Notes: generated from the sequence alone by a model not told the origin. A stretch of 64,000 nucleotides of DNA from Rapana venosa (GCA_028751875.1 CM054165.1:22783162-22847161); one strand, 5' to 3'. Counted from the first letter of the stretch, positions 11,105 through 21,737 are shown. A program made the numbers and translations.

Positions 11105-11490
11105 TGTCGTGATTGATGTAAACTAAGTTGCCCCAAAACCTACATTTAATTTGTTGTTGTTGTTGTTGTAAAATTTCTAGGCTGAAGATTGTTTACATCA
11201 AAGACAAGCTCAGCACAATTAACAACCCTATATTCCCCCTATAAAAGAAAAAAACAACCACCCCACCCACAACAACAACCCAATCCCCAAGCCGGAGTAT
11301 GGTTTCCTATAACATGGCGGAGGTAAATCAAAAACAGTCATACACAGGGAAACTTCTTCACATTCAGTAGTGTGCATTTCAAATCTCACAGTGATTCCCA
11401 GGTGGGGGTGATGAATTGAGTCAGAGGGGCACATTCTGGGTGACCCCCCCTAGAGGTTTTAAACTGGGGAACGCACAACAACAGCATGAT
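11105..11490 (+). mobile_element. SINE-like unit 'GGAGTATGG' type, first copy (A)
   Basis: Begins GATTGATGTAAACTAAGTTGCC, carries a (TTG)n stretch, AGATTGTTTACATC, a CCCCCTATAAA segment, the GCCGGAGTATGG core, TCTCACAGTGATTCCCAGG and ends CTGGGGAACGCACAACAAC with a CAA-type tail. Two further units in the same orientation follow (11,515 and 12,570). No RNA polymerase III A/B boxes could be identified with confidence. Confidence 0.65.
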
Positions 11491-11514
11491 CATCATCATC
11501 AACAACAACAACAA

Positions 11515-11808
11515 CACGCAACAAATGCTAGGCAGAGATTGTTTACAACCATCTCTTAGCATAACGACCCTGCAAGTCCCCCTATAAAGAAGAAAAAAAA
11601 ACAAACCCAAACGCAATCCTCTGAAGTCGGAGTATGGCTGCCTACAATGGCAACAGAGCGCGAAAAAAAAGAGTCCTACACGTAAACTTCTCATCCCGTG
11701 TGTTACTTAAAACAGTCTCACGGTGACTACCAGGAAAGGTGAGTGAGAGAGACAGAGTGCATGTTCTGGGTGACCCCCCAGGGTGTTAAGCTGGGGAACG
11801 CACAACAA
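11515..11808 (+). mobile_element. SINE-like unit 'GGAGTATGG' type, second copy (A)
   Basis: Same order of blocks as 11,105-11,490 but without the 5' GATTGATGTAA portion: GCAGAGATTGTTTACAACC, CCCCTATAAAG, GAAGTCGGAGTATGGCTGCC near 11,620, GACCCCCCAGGGTGTTAAGC and CTGGGGAACGCACAACAAC, leading into a CAG run. Confidence 0.7.
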
Positions 11809-11882
<74 letters not shown>

Positions 11883-11884
11883 CA
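11809..11884. repeat. CAG trinucleotide run (copy A)
   Basis: About 25 near-perfect CAG/GCA units, grown from the CAA-type tail of the preceding SINE-like unit. The minus-strand polyleucine frame is a by-product. In copies B and C the same run is disturbed by single-base losses (16,580-16,650; 32,970-33,040). Confidence 0.93.
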
Positions 11885-12419
11885 ATCAGCAATCAGCAGT
11901 GTGAAATATTCATCTAAATACCGGTCTGTGGAGTAGAGTAGAAGGGTAAAAAACATTCTTTGTTAAATACTAAATACTACTACTACTAACTGATGATTTA
12001 GGGTGATGATGATGATGATGATGATAACAATACTAATTATACTAATAATACCACCACCACCAACAACAACAATATATGGAATGTATATAGCGCTGAATCT
12101 TGAAAAGCAAGAAATTCAAAATTAATCATTGACACTTATGTAACCATCCATTAATTACATTTTAAAAAAATACTCAAAATCACACACACACAAAGCAAAG
12201 CACGCACGCACGCACGCACACACACACACCACACAACACTCACCCCCCCCCCCCCCCCCCCCCCCACACCCCCCCCCCCCCCCCCCCAAAAACACCATCC
12301 CCCCGCCCCCCCCACACACCCGCGCGCATGCGCGCGCGCACACCACACACACACACACACGCAGCACCACACCCCGCCCACCGCACGCACGCACGCATAC
12401 ACGCGTATAGTATACATGT
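11885..12419. repeat. Microsatellite cluster GAT, ACC, CA/C runs (A)
   Basis: Contains (GAT)n near 12,003-12,025, ACC/AAC triplets near 12,050, ATATAGCGCTGAATCTTG near 12,085, which resembles the 3' end of the LINE at 7,338, then CA, poly-C (about 12,241-12,286) and CGCA runs to 12,405. No gene evidence. Confidence 0.85.
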
Positions 12420-12545
12420 TGTTTGTTGTTGTTGTTGCTGTTGCTGTGGTTGTCATTGTTGTTAATGTACGCTCGTCAGAGTAGCACACTGGGGTCACCC
12501 AGAATAGTGTACACACCGTACTCACTCATCCCACCTGGGAATCAA
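12420..12545 (-). mobile_element. SINE-like unit, 3' fragment in reverse orientation (A)
   Basis: The reverse complement reads GATTCCCAGGTGGGATGAG, CTGGGTGACCCCAG and a CAACAACAAC tail, matching the 3' half of the units at 11,105 and 12,570. The 5' half is absent. Confidence 0.65.
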
Positions 12546-12569
12546 CTGTGCTTGGCCCAGGCCAAAAGC

Positions 12570-12920
12570 TGTGTCAGTTATTATTGATGTCAGCTAATTG
12601 CCAAGGCATACATTAAAACGTTGTTATGTTGTAAAATGTTGTGTTGAGATTGCCTTCAGCCATGACAAGCTCTTAACATAACAACCCGCACTCTCCTTTG
12701 TTAAAGGAGAGAAAAAATCATCTGAAGTCGGAGTATGGCTGCCTATATCAGTATATGGCGAGGTGCTTGAAAAAGAGTCATACACGCAAACTTCTCATCC
12801 AGTGTGTTCTTCTTATCTTACAGTGATTCCCAGTGGGATGATGAGTGAGTCAGAGTGTGGCATGTTCTGGGTGACCCCCAGGGTGTAAAGCTGGGGAACG
12901 CACAACAACAACAACTGTGC
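12570..12920 (+). mobile_element. SINE-like unit 'GGAGTATGG' type, third copy (A)
   Basis: Full-length-looking copy: ATTGATGTCAGCTAATTGCC, GAGATTGCCTTCAGCC, GAAGTCGGAGTATGGCTGCC near 12,727, CACGCAAACTTCTCATCC, GATTCCCAGTGGGATGATG and CTGGGGAACGCACAACAAC. Same orientation as the first two copies. Confidence 0.7.
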
Positions 12921-13017
12921 GATTGTTTAACTCTACACTGCAGCAGAAAGTTGGCGTGTATGACTTTGTTGTCAAGTACGTCGCCACACACTCTGACCTC
13001 AAGTAATATCACACATA

Positions 13018-13310
13018 AACATGCGCGCGCGCGCGCACACGCGCACGCACATATTTGACTTTCTCACAAAGTCAGACAGACAGACATACAGACAGACAGG
13101 CAAGCAGGCAGGCAGGCAGGCAGGCACACATACACATTTGACTTTCACACAGAAACAAACACAACAGACAGACAGACAACGACAGGCAGACAGACAGAGG
13201 GCTCATACACAGGCAACAAACACGCACACAGACACGAACGCACGCATACACCACACACAAACACACCACCACACAAACAACACAACAAAAACACCCCACA
13301 CACAGAAAAT
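13018..13310. repeat. GCGC/CA and GACAGGCAGG tracts (A)
   Basis: Alternating CG/CA (Z-DNA-prone CGCGCGCGCG at 13,024), then GACAGACAGGCAGG-type tetramer repeats and CA-rich sequence. Matches 17,733-18,015 and 34,123-34,405. Confidence 0.88.
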
Positions 13311-13423
13311 TCTTTCCCTAAAACTCGATAAAAAAAATCTCATCATTGAGCGCTCACCACAAAGTTTTGGGGGTTTTTTTTTTGACCAAAAAAAAAAAGC
13401 GTTTGCGCTGCCCTTTTTTTTGC

Positions 13424-14375
13424 CCTATGGTTTGTATATGAAATTTTTATATAGCCCTATGGACTGTATCTGAACTTTTTTCATGTAGCCCCTATGGTTT
13501 GCCTCTGAAAATTTTTTCAAGTAGCCCCTATGGTCTGTATTGTATTTTTTCATATAACCCCTATGGTTTGTACTGCCAAATTTTCATATAGCCCTATGAT
13601 TTGTATTGAAATTTTTTCATGAAGCCCCTAAGGTTTATATCTGGAAAATTTGTTATATCGCCTCTATGTTTATGATCTGAATTTTTCATCTTTCCCTCCC
13701 GGTTTGTATCATCATTTCTCAGTAACACCTATGGTTGGTATCTGAAATTCTTATGGTCATTATAGACCACTATGTTGTATCTGAAATTTTTCATGTAAGC
13801 CCTATGGTTTGTATCTGAATTGTTTCATATAGCCTATGGTCTGTATCTGAAATTTTTTCATATAGCCCCTATGGTCTGTATCTGAATTTTTTTCATATAA
13901 CCCCCTACGGTTTGTATCTAAAAACTTTCATATAACCCCTATGGTCTGTATTTGAAATTTTTTCATATACCCCTACTGGTTTGTATCTGACATTTTTCAT
14001 ATCGCCCTATGGTTTTGTATCTGACCTGTTTCAAATACCTGAATTTTTTCATATAGCCCCCATGGCTTGTTATTGAAATTTCCCATGTTCATATAGCCCC
14101 TATAGTTTTGTGACTGAATTTTTGATATATCTGAAATTTTTATCTAGCCCTAAGGTTTTGTATCTAACTTTTTCATATATCTGAAAATTTTTTCATGTAG
14201 CCCCTATGACTTATATCTGAATTTTTTTTTCTTACATCCCCTATGGTTTGTATCCGAAATTTTTCATATATCTGAAATTTTTCATGTAGACCCTTTGACT
14301 TATATTGAATTTTTTTTCTTACCTCCCCCTCTGGTTTGTATCTGAAATTTTTTTATCCTATGCCCTCTGGTTTTC
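13424..14375 (+). repeat. TATGGTTTGTATCTG minisatellite (copy B)
   Basis: The same 33-38 bp repeat as 8,614-9,590, now with many one-base deletions (for example TTGTATTGAAATT for TTGTATCTGAAATT). It is joined to copy A by a T-run at 13,414-13,421. Confidence 0.9.
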
Positions 14376-14696
14376 TTTTCCTTGCCCCCAATTTTTTTAT
14401 CATAAAATTCGTTCTAGCTCTTCACCATCTTGTCATCTGTCTTCAAAAGCTCTGGCCCAGGTTGTCTCTCTCCTTTTCCGCCAAGCCGCCTCCACCTTGT
14501 TCTGCGCTCCCAGCAGCCAGTGATAGGATACCTTTCGGAGTCCGCCAGTCCCAACCGTACACAAGCTTTGGACGTACACTTCTGGTGGGTACGGGACTGA
14601 CTCGACTCCACCAAGCTCCGCCCACCTCAGGGAGGTATTTAGGGAACACGTACTACGGAGACATTAACCGAAAAACACCGCAAAGAGAGAGGTTAA
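14376..14696. other. Spacer between minisatellite and pentamer array (B)
   Basis: Counterpart of 9,591-9,937 with about one small change every ten bases. The string GGAGTCCGCCAGTCCCAACC is retained. Frames differ from those in copy A, so a coding role is not supported. Confidence 0.6.
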
Positions 14697-15478
14697 GTTC
14701 AGTCAAGTCAGATCATGTCAGTATGTTTAAGTCAGTCAGTCAAGACCAGTATGTACAAGACCGAGTCCTGTCACATCAGGCAGATCTGTCACGTCAAGTC
14801 AAGTCTGTCAAGCCAGATATGTCATGTCAAGTCAAGTCTCAGGTCAGCTCATGTTCAAGTCAGATCATGCCATGTCACCGTCAGATATGTCAAGTCAGGT
14901 CAATGTTCATGTCAAGTCAAGTCATGTTCATGTCAAGTCAAGTCAGATCATGCCCGCAGATCATGTCAAACAAGCCAGATCATGTCAAGTCAAGTCATTC
15001 TCATGTCAAGCAAGCCCGGTATGTCAAGTCAAGCATGTCAAGTCAGCTCATGTCCAATCCAAGCCCGGGTCCTGTCAGACAGCTCATGGTCAAGTCAAGT
15101 CAGGTCAAGCCAGGTCTGTCAGGCAAAACCAGGTCATGTTAGTCAAGCAAGGTCCTGTCAAGTCATGTCAGGTCAAGTCAGATATGTCACGTCACGTCAG
15201 TTTCATGTCAAGTCAAGTCAGATTTGTCAAGTACGATCATGTCAAGTAAGGACCATGTCAAGTCCAGCCAAGTAGGTCAAGCCAGTCCTGTCAAGTCGGG
15301 TCATGTCAAGTCATGCAAGTTCTGTCAAGGAAAGCAGGTCATGTCAAGTCCGGTCATGTCAAGACGTGTCCAGTCCGGTCATGTCAAGTCATGTAAGTCA
15401 TTTCAAGTAGGTCATGTTCATGTCAAGTCATACCACACTCAAGTCTTGTCATGTCCGGTCAGATCAAGTTCAAGTCAA
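14697..15478 (+). repeat. GTCAA/GTCAT pentamer array (copy B)
   Basis: The same array as 9,938-10,712 with scattered single-base losses (GATATGTCA for GATCATGTCA). Long open frames (up to 268 codons running in from upstream) are repeat artefacts. It again abuts the SINE 3' end. Confidence 0.92.
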
Positions 15479-15755
15479 ATTTTTTTTATTTCGTTTTTCT
15501 TTTGCGGATAATGGGAATACGCACTCCTGTGCTTAAACAAAAATTATTTTTTTACACCTAGTCCTCGTGTGTCTGCAGTTTTTGTCAATTTTGTCATCCG
15601 TTCCACGACACACTGGCCTCCTCTCGCAAAGCGGGAAAGGGTTTTAACGTGCGCGGCAAGCTGTTTGCGGTGCGTTCGCCACGGGACTCGGTTTATCGTT
15701 CATCGAAGGGAACTTTTAGGGGGAGTGGACGTCGGCCCTGATGTTAATCCAGTTA
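15479..15755 (-). mobile_element. tRNA-related SINE family 1, headless copy (B)
   Basis: Counterpart of 10,713-10,990: CGCACTCCTGTGCTT, CAAAGCGGGAAAGGG and GTTCGCCACGGGACTCGG are recognisable but carry indels. The tRNA head is absent, as in copy A. Confidence 0.8.
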
Positions 15756-15869
15756 TATTCACAACACCAACAATCACCACACAAAAAATCCAGTAATTTA
15801 GTGAAGCTCATAATCAAGAACTGTATGAATATCATTATGTGACTTAGACCCCCGAAACCCAGCTTTTGT

Positions 15870-16575
15870 CAGTGATTGATGTACAACTACGTTGCCAAGC
15901 CTACATTATTTGTAGTTGTTGTTGTTGTAAAAGCTAGGCTGAAGATTGTTAACCTCTACGACAAGCTCAGCACAATTAACCAACCCTATATTCCCCTAAA
16001 AAAGAAACCCAACCCACCCCACCCACACCACACCCCTCCTCCAAAGCCGGGTTATGTGCTGCCTCTTAACTTATGCGGAGGTACTCACAAAACAGTCATA
16101 CACGAAGCAAAAAAACTTTCATCACATTCATTAGATGTTGCCATTTCAAATCTCACAGTGATACCCAGGAGGGCTGATGAATGAGTCAGAGTTTGAACAT
16201 TTCGGGTTGCCCCCCTAGAGTGTTATCTGCGGAACGGCACAACAACAGCATTGATCTCAACCTCAACAACAACAAACAACACCCAAACAAATGTAGGCAG
16301 AGCTGTTTACAACATTCTCTTCGCATAACGACCCTGCAAGTCCCCTCTAAAGAAGAACAAAAAAAACAAACCCCAACGCACTCCATCTGAGTTCGGAGTA
16401 TGGCTGCCTACAATGGCAACTGAGCAGCCGAAAAAAAAAGAGTCCTACCGATAAACTTCTCATCCGTGTGTTATTAAAACATGTTCTCCCGGTGCCTCCA
16501 GGAAAGGTGAGTGCGAGAGACAGAGTGCATGTTTCAGGGGACCCCCCAGGGTGTTAAGCTGGGGCAACGCACAAC
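15870..16575 (+). mobile_element. Two SINE-like 'GGAGTATGG' units (B)
   Basis: Counterparts of 11,105-11,490 and 11,515-11,808 with the same block order: GTGATTGATGTACAACTACG, AAGCCGGGTTATG, then GTTCGGAGTATGGCTGCC near 16,390 and GGGGACCCCCCAGGG. Small indels throughout. Confidence 0.65.
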
Positions 16576-17000
16576 AACCACAGGAGCAGCAGCGCAGCGC
16601 AGCAGCAGCCGCAGACGAGCAGCAGCAGCCGCCGCAGCGCAGCAGCCCAATCAGCCCTCAGCAGTGTGAACATTTCCTCTACCTACGTCTGTGGAGAGTA
16701 GAGTAGAAGGGTAAAAACATTCTTTGTTATACTATATACTATACTCCTCTTAAGATGATGATGATGATGATGATGATGATAACAATACTAATTATACTAT
16801 ATACACCACACCAACAACAACAATTATGGACTGTAAAATAGCGCTGAATCTTGAAACCGCAGAAATTCAAAAATCCTATTGACAATTATGTAACCATCCA
16901 TCAATACATTTAAAAAAATACTCAACATCCCACACCAAAAAAACAACACACACGCCGCACGCCCGCCCGCACGCACAACACACACACACACATCACCCGC

Positions 17001-17032
<32 letters not shown>

Positions 17033-17135
17033 ATCCCCCGCCCCCACACACACCCGCGCGCATGCGGCGCGCACCCACCCCCACACACACCCGCACGCAC
17101 ACCCACACACGCCGCCCGCAGCATACACGGTTATA
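16576..17135. repeat. CAG, GAT, CA and C runs (B)
   Basis: Disturbed CAG run to about 16,650, (GAT)n at 16,756-16,790, CA/poly-C/CGCA cluster at 16,925-17,130. Minus-strand glycine/valine/cysteine frames follow from composition. Confidence 0.85.
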
Positions 17136-17139
17136 GTAT

Positions 17140-17640
17140 CCATGTTGTTTGTTGTAGTTGATGCTGTTGCTGTTGGTTGTCAATGTTGTTATGTTACGAT
17201 CTTCAGAGTAGCACACTGGGGTCACCCCGAATAGTGTACACACCGTACTCATCATCCCACCGGGACTCAACTGAGCTTGGCCAGGCCAAAGCTGTGTCAG
17301 TTATTATTGATGTCAGCTAATTGCAAGTCATACATTAACACGTTGTTTGTTGTAAAATGTTGTGTTGAGATTGCCTTTCAGCCATTGGACAAGCTCTAAC
17401 ATAACAACCCGCCCATCCTATGTTAAAGGAGAGGAAAACATCATCGACGTCGGAGTCTGGTGCCTATCTAGTATTATGGCGAGGTGCTGGAAAAAGAGTC
17501 ATCACGCAAACTTTCTCATCCAGTGTAGTTCTTCTTATCTTACCGTGATTCCCGTTGGGCTGGAGGTGGAGTCAGAGTGTGGCATGTTCTGGTTACCCCA
17601 GGGGTAAGCTGGGGGAACGAACAACAACAACAACGTGGAT
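17140..17640. mobile_element. SINE-like fragment (minus) and full unit (plus) (B)
   Basis: 17,140-17,275 is the reverse 3' fragment equivalent to 12,420-12,545; 17,300-17,640 is the plus unit equivalent to 12,570-12,920, with GACGTCGGAGTCTGG near 17,446 and ACGAACAACAACAAC at the tail. Confidence 0.6.
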
Positions 17641-17732
17641 TGTTTTACTCTACAACTGCAACAGAAAGTTTGGCGTGTATGATTTGTGTCAAGTACGTCG
17701 CCCCACACTCTGACCTCAGTAATATCACATAA

Positions 17733-18015
17733 AACATGCGCGCGCGCGCGCACCGCGCACGCACATATTTGACTTTTCACAAAGTCCGAACAGCAGCACC
17801 TACGACAGACAGGCAAGCGGCAGGCAGGCAGGCAGGTCACACATACACATTTGCTATCACACCGAAACATTACACACGCCAGACAGGACCGACAGACAGG
17901 CAGACGACCGACAGATAGACTCATACACAGGGCCGACCACACGCACCCGACACGAACGCACGCTACACCACAAACACACACACACACACACACACACAAC
18001 ACACACCCCCCACCC
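17733..18015. repeat. GCGC/CA and GCAGGCAGG tracts (B)
   Basis: Matches 13,018-13,310: GCGCGCGCGCG at 17,739, GCAGGCAGGCAGG near 17,820 and a CA run ending near 18,000. Confidence 0.88.
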
Positions 18016-18039
18016 CACCCCACAGAGAATTCATTTCCC

Positions 18040-18180
18040 TAATCTACGATAAGAAAATCTTCATCATTGAGCGCTCACACAGCAACTGTTACTGTCTATC
18101 ATAATTATGAGCCAAAAAAAAAAATGCGTTGCGCTGCCGTTAAGCGCCTGACAAGTCAGGCCCAGCATCCGTGTAAGATA
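18040..18180. mobile_element. Dispersed repeat 'TTAAGCGCCTGACAAGTCAG'
   Basis: Contains CATTGAGCGCTCACA, ATAATTATGAGCC and GCCGTTAAGCGCCTGACAAG. The same string, reversed, occurs at 47,355-47,475, and part of it at 13,335-13,413 and 34,440-34,555. It is therefore a dispersed element; class unknown. Copies B and C differ here. Confidence 0.5.
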
Positions 18181-18216
18181 ATAATATAGGATATTGCAGC
18201 TAGCAGTGTGACCTAC

Positions 18217-18330
18217 CTGTACTTTCGATACGAGCCCGGATCAAACATGCCGAACCAGTAATGGTCTTTCCCCTCATAGCGAGAAAATGTCCATTCGAAC
18301 GCAAGCCGACAAAAGCGACGTCCAAACTGT
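18217..18330 (-). CDS. Candidate internal coding exon, unknown protein
   Basis: On the minus strand a T-rich TTGTTGTTTCAG acceptor precedes 114 bp that stay open in one frame and end at ACAG before GTAGGT, a near-consensus donor. The frame reads 37 residues ending KDHYWFGMFDPGSYRKY, rich in aromatic residues and unlike the low-complexity frames nearby. The length is a multiple of three with matching phases at both ends. I do not recognise the domain and found no neighbouring exon. The equivalent in copy C (34,604-34,719) is two bases longer and frameshifted. It lies outside the palindrome. It may be real or chance. Confidence 0.35.
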
Positions 18331-18411
18331 CTGAAACAACAAACAACCTGTAACAAAATTCATGTTGTAAAACCCTGTTTAAGAATGTGCTGTATAGTGT
18401 GGATATCACCT

Positions 18412-18668
18412 ACTCAGGGGCCCGAACATAGAGGGCGGCAAGCGCCATCTCCTCTCCTCGCTGTTTTACCTTCCCTGGCCCTTAAGCGGGCAGGTATCCT
18501 TTACAGCTGGGGCACTTGGGGAGGGGGGGGGGGGGGTGACTGTAACTGAAAGCACAGGCGCGGGCAAACGGTCCCATCCAACTGGTGGTAACACGCTCGA
18601 TGCTGCTTACCCCTTGGCTGGGGAAAAGGAGTGCTCTGCCCCACTGAGCTATCCGTCCCCTCGAGTGG
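18412..18668 (-). mobile_element. tRNA/5S-like composite SINE (family 2), minus copy (B)
   Basis: The reverse complement starts with GGATAGCTCAGTGGGGCAG, a tRNA-type A box, then the 5S-rRNA-like tract (AAGCAGCATCGAGCGTG...GGATGGGACCG) and a body ending in GAGATGGCGC and CTCTATGTTCGGG. A poly-G run of about 17 bases near 18,520 interrupts it. See 49,212-49,498 for the best copy. Confidence 0.8.
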
Positions 18669-18788
18669 AAAACCACCTCAAATAAGCGACAAGAAACCAA
18701 CTTTCAAAACAGGTAATCTCTTTGTCTCAAAGCCCAGATACAGTTTTAGCGCTGTGGTACTATTAGGGAAAAGGTAAAGGAACTGGGA

Positions 18789-19068
18789 ACGCTCAGTGGT
18801 CGGCGCACTCGCATTCCCCCCAGCCAAGTTAAGCAAGCGTCGAGCGATGGTTCCAGTTGGAAGGGTGACCGTTTGCGCGCCTTGGCTCAGTACCGTACCC
18901 CCAGTTCACCGCTGTAAATGGGTTACTGCCCACTTTGGGTCAAGGAAGGTTAAAGCACGTCGAGGGAGAGGAGATGGGCGCAGCCCTCCATATGCTGGGC
19001 CCTAGAGAAGTGAGGTCTCTGACACCTCGCTCCCTACGACCTTATAGGATATGGGAACTCTTTACCTT
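18789..19068 (+). mobile_element. tRNA/5S-like composite SINE (family 2), plus copy (B)
   Basis: Starts ACGCTCAGTGGTCGGCGCAC, continues CCAAGTTAAGCAAGCGTCGAG and GGAAGGGTGACCGTTTGCGC, then GTAAATGGG, GAGGAGATGGGCGC, CTAGAGAAGTGAGGTCTC and ends CTTATAGGATATGGGAACTC. It lies head to head with the minus copy 120 bp upstream. Near full length (about 280 bp). Confidence 0.85.
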
Positions 19069-19543
19069 TTTTTAAAAAATATATGGGAGGATATTTTTTC
19101 GTAAAACGTTTCCTCCCCTCCCTAGCACAAAAAGGTTTGGGAAAGCATTCGAAGTAGTGGGGCAACGGCAAAAAAAAGCAACGGAAATCAACTTTTCACA
19201 ACGGATATTCTTGTTAAGACTAGACAGACTATCATCATCTGTGACGAATTCATGGGATCCCAGAGAAAACTAAACTCTCCCCCCCCCCCTCTCTCTCTCA
19301 CTCTCTCTTCTCTCTGTCTCTCAGGACAACGTGAACGACGAGAACTGAAGGGTGTGCTGTTAGTAAACTGCTGCAAATTTTTGCATTTTTAGCTTCAACA
19401 TGTCAGTTACTGGCCTTCAGCAACTGTAATACCAACTTTAAACGCCTGTTGATCGACAACGTGGTATCGAGTAGGAAAGTCGCGGGGAGCGCGCCGCGTT
19501 GTGTTGTTTGCGAATGAAGCCAGTGACAAGCCAGTGTCAACAG
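19069..19543. other. Spacer up to the left palindrome arm (B)
   Basis: Mixed unique-looking sequence with a poly-C/TC tract at 19,280-19,322. After CTCTCAG at 19,316-19,322 a short frame GACAACGTGAACGACGAGAAC reaches a stop, which could be a terminal exon but is too short to call. A 129-codon minus frame (19,403-19,792) spans the arm boundary and is not recognised. Confidence 0.4.
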
Positions 19544-20513
19544 AAATGGGGACCCGAGCAGAACAGGTAACTCCGAGTTCAGGTCTACACCAAGAAACCC
19601 CATGCCATCCGTCGCGCTCCAGAAGCAGACAAACACCCGAAAGGACAGGCAAGACGCCAATGTGACAGTGACAGTGTCTGGAAGAGGCGGTCTTGTGTTA
19701 ACACTGACTCCTGCTCGCTGTGGCACCAGAAGAAAAACCAACCAGTGGGTACACGCGCTGTGTGTCAGCAGTGCAGTGACTGCCTCGGCCACACCAGATT
19801 CACTTATCTACTGGTGTGTCCAGGCAACCGACAGGAAGATCAGAGTGTCTCTGAAGCGGTCTAGCTGAGGTGGCTGACGTGGCTGCACAGAGGGATGCCT
19901 CTGATACTGGTCTTGTGGAAACAGTATGAGTCTACTCAAAAATGACAAACGAGTGCCGCGTTGGACAGCAGAGACACACACCGTTTCGAAAAGGTTGAGG
20001 TACATAGTTCAGGCGATCAACCATTGTGATGTGTGAATCGATGACATCGCCAGGAATATCATGTCATGGAGATACTGGCGCGGAATCTCAGTGTTTGTTC
20101 TGGGTACAACAAGCAAGACGCGAAAAAACATTGTTGCCCAGAAGAACGGTCAGGCATGCCAGACTTGAAAGGGAAGCAGCGTCCTACACACAACCGTCCT
20201 AACCTCCACACGTCCTACACCAACACGTCCTAACACACACCAGCAGACCCAGTGGGGCCTGCTGCGCAGGACTTACATCTTTTCGGGACTGATCCGTGTG
20301 CCATGGGCTGACTTCGTGGCGTGATGAGACTGGCAAGAAAGGCTGTTTAGAACTTGAGACAAGGACAATAATGTATCGACTCTTGATGTACATACACTTC
20401 TGCCAATGGATTCCATGTCATTGTAATCGCGTCGCGTTCAAATATCGTTGTTCCCGCGCGTAAATGGCTTGCTTGTAAATAGGCATAAAAATTTTGTCAA
20501 TTGTCATTTGTCA

Positions 20514-20560
20514 ATTGTCTCTGTGTCTCTCACTGTCTCTCTCTCTCTCTTCGTGTTTTT
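20514..20560. repeat. TC/TG-rich tract (B, left arm)
   Basis: CTCTGTGTCTCTCACTGTCTCTCTCTC; its mirror is AGAGAGAGAGGAGCGACAGTG near 28,780. Minor microsatellite. Confidence 0.7.
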
Positions 20561-20679
20561 TATAGAGACATAAGATGGCATTTTAAATGACACAACATGC
20601 AATTTTATTTCAACCTATAAATACAACATAACACACATCTTAACCGTTGCAGCACTTGAAGTCCCACACATATACAACC

Positions 20680-21495
20680 CACACACCAACACCCACCAAA
20701 CGCGCGCGCACGCACTCCCCCCCCCACCCATACCCCCACCCAACCATCACATAACTCCACCCCTGTAGGAGGCAAAGGTATTAAAACCAATGCTGAAAAG
20801 ACATCTCTCAATTTTATTTACGCTCGTAATACACACTCCCCCACCACCACACACCCCAACCACACACCCACACCCGCACCCGCCACCCCCCCCCAATGTC
20901 GTACACTCCAATGGTCCTTTAGGAGGGGAAAGGGGGGGGGGGGGGTGATAAATCCAATAACTGGGGCACCAAAAACAAGCAAAAAGATAATTTTTCTCAA
21001 CTTGTCGAGGGGGAAGAATCCATACACGTGGGGCACCCTCCCCCCCTTCAAAAAAACGAAAAAGAAAATTAAAAAAAAAGACTTTTGGAAGAGGAGGGGT
21101 GGGGGGGGCGAGAATCCAAACAAGTGGGGCCACCAAAAAATCAACCACAGCAACACAAAAAAGTTACAACCCTCCCCCCAAACCCCCCCCCCCCACCAAA
21201 AAAACCCCCATAGAAACCAAGACAACGAAAAAAAGCAGACAGAAAGGTACATGCGCGCGCGCGCGACACCCACAACACACACCACACACACCACACACAC
21301 ACACACACACACCACACACCCACACACACACACCCACACACACACCCACCCCACACACTCACAAACACACGCGCACAACCCACACACCATACACACCCCA
21401 ACCACCCACCCCCCACCACACACCACACACACCCTACAACACACACACCCACACACACACACCACGCACGCACCACACACACACACAAACACCCA
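20680..21495. repeat. CA-rich, poly-C and poly-G tracts (B, left arm)
   Basis: CA/CCCA repeats at 20,670-20,905, poly-G at about 20,930-20,945, AAG/GGGG-rich sequence to 21,255, then CA repeats to 21,495. The mirror is GT/G-rich sequence at 27,770-28,640. Histidine/threonine and cysteine/valine frames here are repeat artefacts. Confidence 0.88.
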
Positions 21496-21737
21496 CCCCG
21501 ACTTTCCAAACATCTTCTCTTTCTGCAGACCGCTTGTGACAGCGCATGAGGCGATGTTCCTCGCAGTAATCCTTCGGATCTGCATTTCATTCACGGTCGG
21601 CTGGTGTTAAGGAATGACGTCACCCTGTCTGGTCCCACCCTGTGAGACAATTTGGTTAGGCTGCACACCGGTATTAACAAAATCCCGCTTCTTCATTCTG
21701 TTTGTTCTATGGACTCGTGCGTGTCGTTGGCAGTGCT

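Larger units (their letters stand above)
8614..13415. repeat. Copy A of the 4.8-kb block repeated in B and C
   Basis: From the ACACCCTCTATGG unit (8,614) to GCGTTTGCGCTGCCC (13,413) this block matches 13,424-18,140 in the same order: minisatellite, spacer, GTCAA array, SINE, three SINE-like units, CAG run, CA/C runs, GACAGGCAGG tract. Differences from B are numerous and mostly one-base gains or losses. A stops where B goes on into TTAAGCGCCTGACAAGTCAG, and a run of T joins A to B. Confidence 0.9.

Noticed and set aside
11707..11892. Polyleucine/polyglutamine protein from the CAG run
   Set aside because: It is a microsatellite in a SINE tail, disrupted in copies B and C.
19403..19792. 129-codon minus ORF as a host gene
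   Set aside because: No recognisable domain, and the mirrored arm (29,456-29,734) keeps only part of the frame; unsupported without transcripts.
20818..21610. 258-codon minus and 221-codon plus ORFs with histidine/threonine or cysteine/valine repeats
   Set aside because: Frames over CA/GT repeats, with no conserved counterpart on the mirrored arm.
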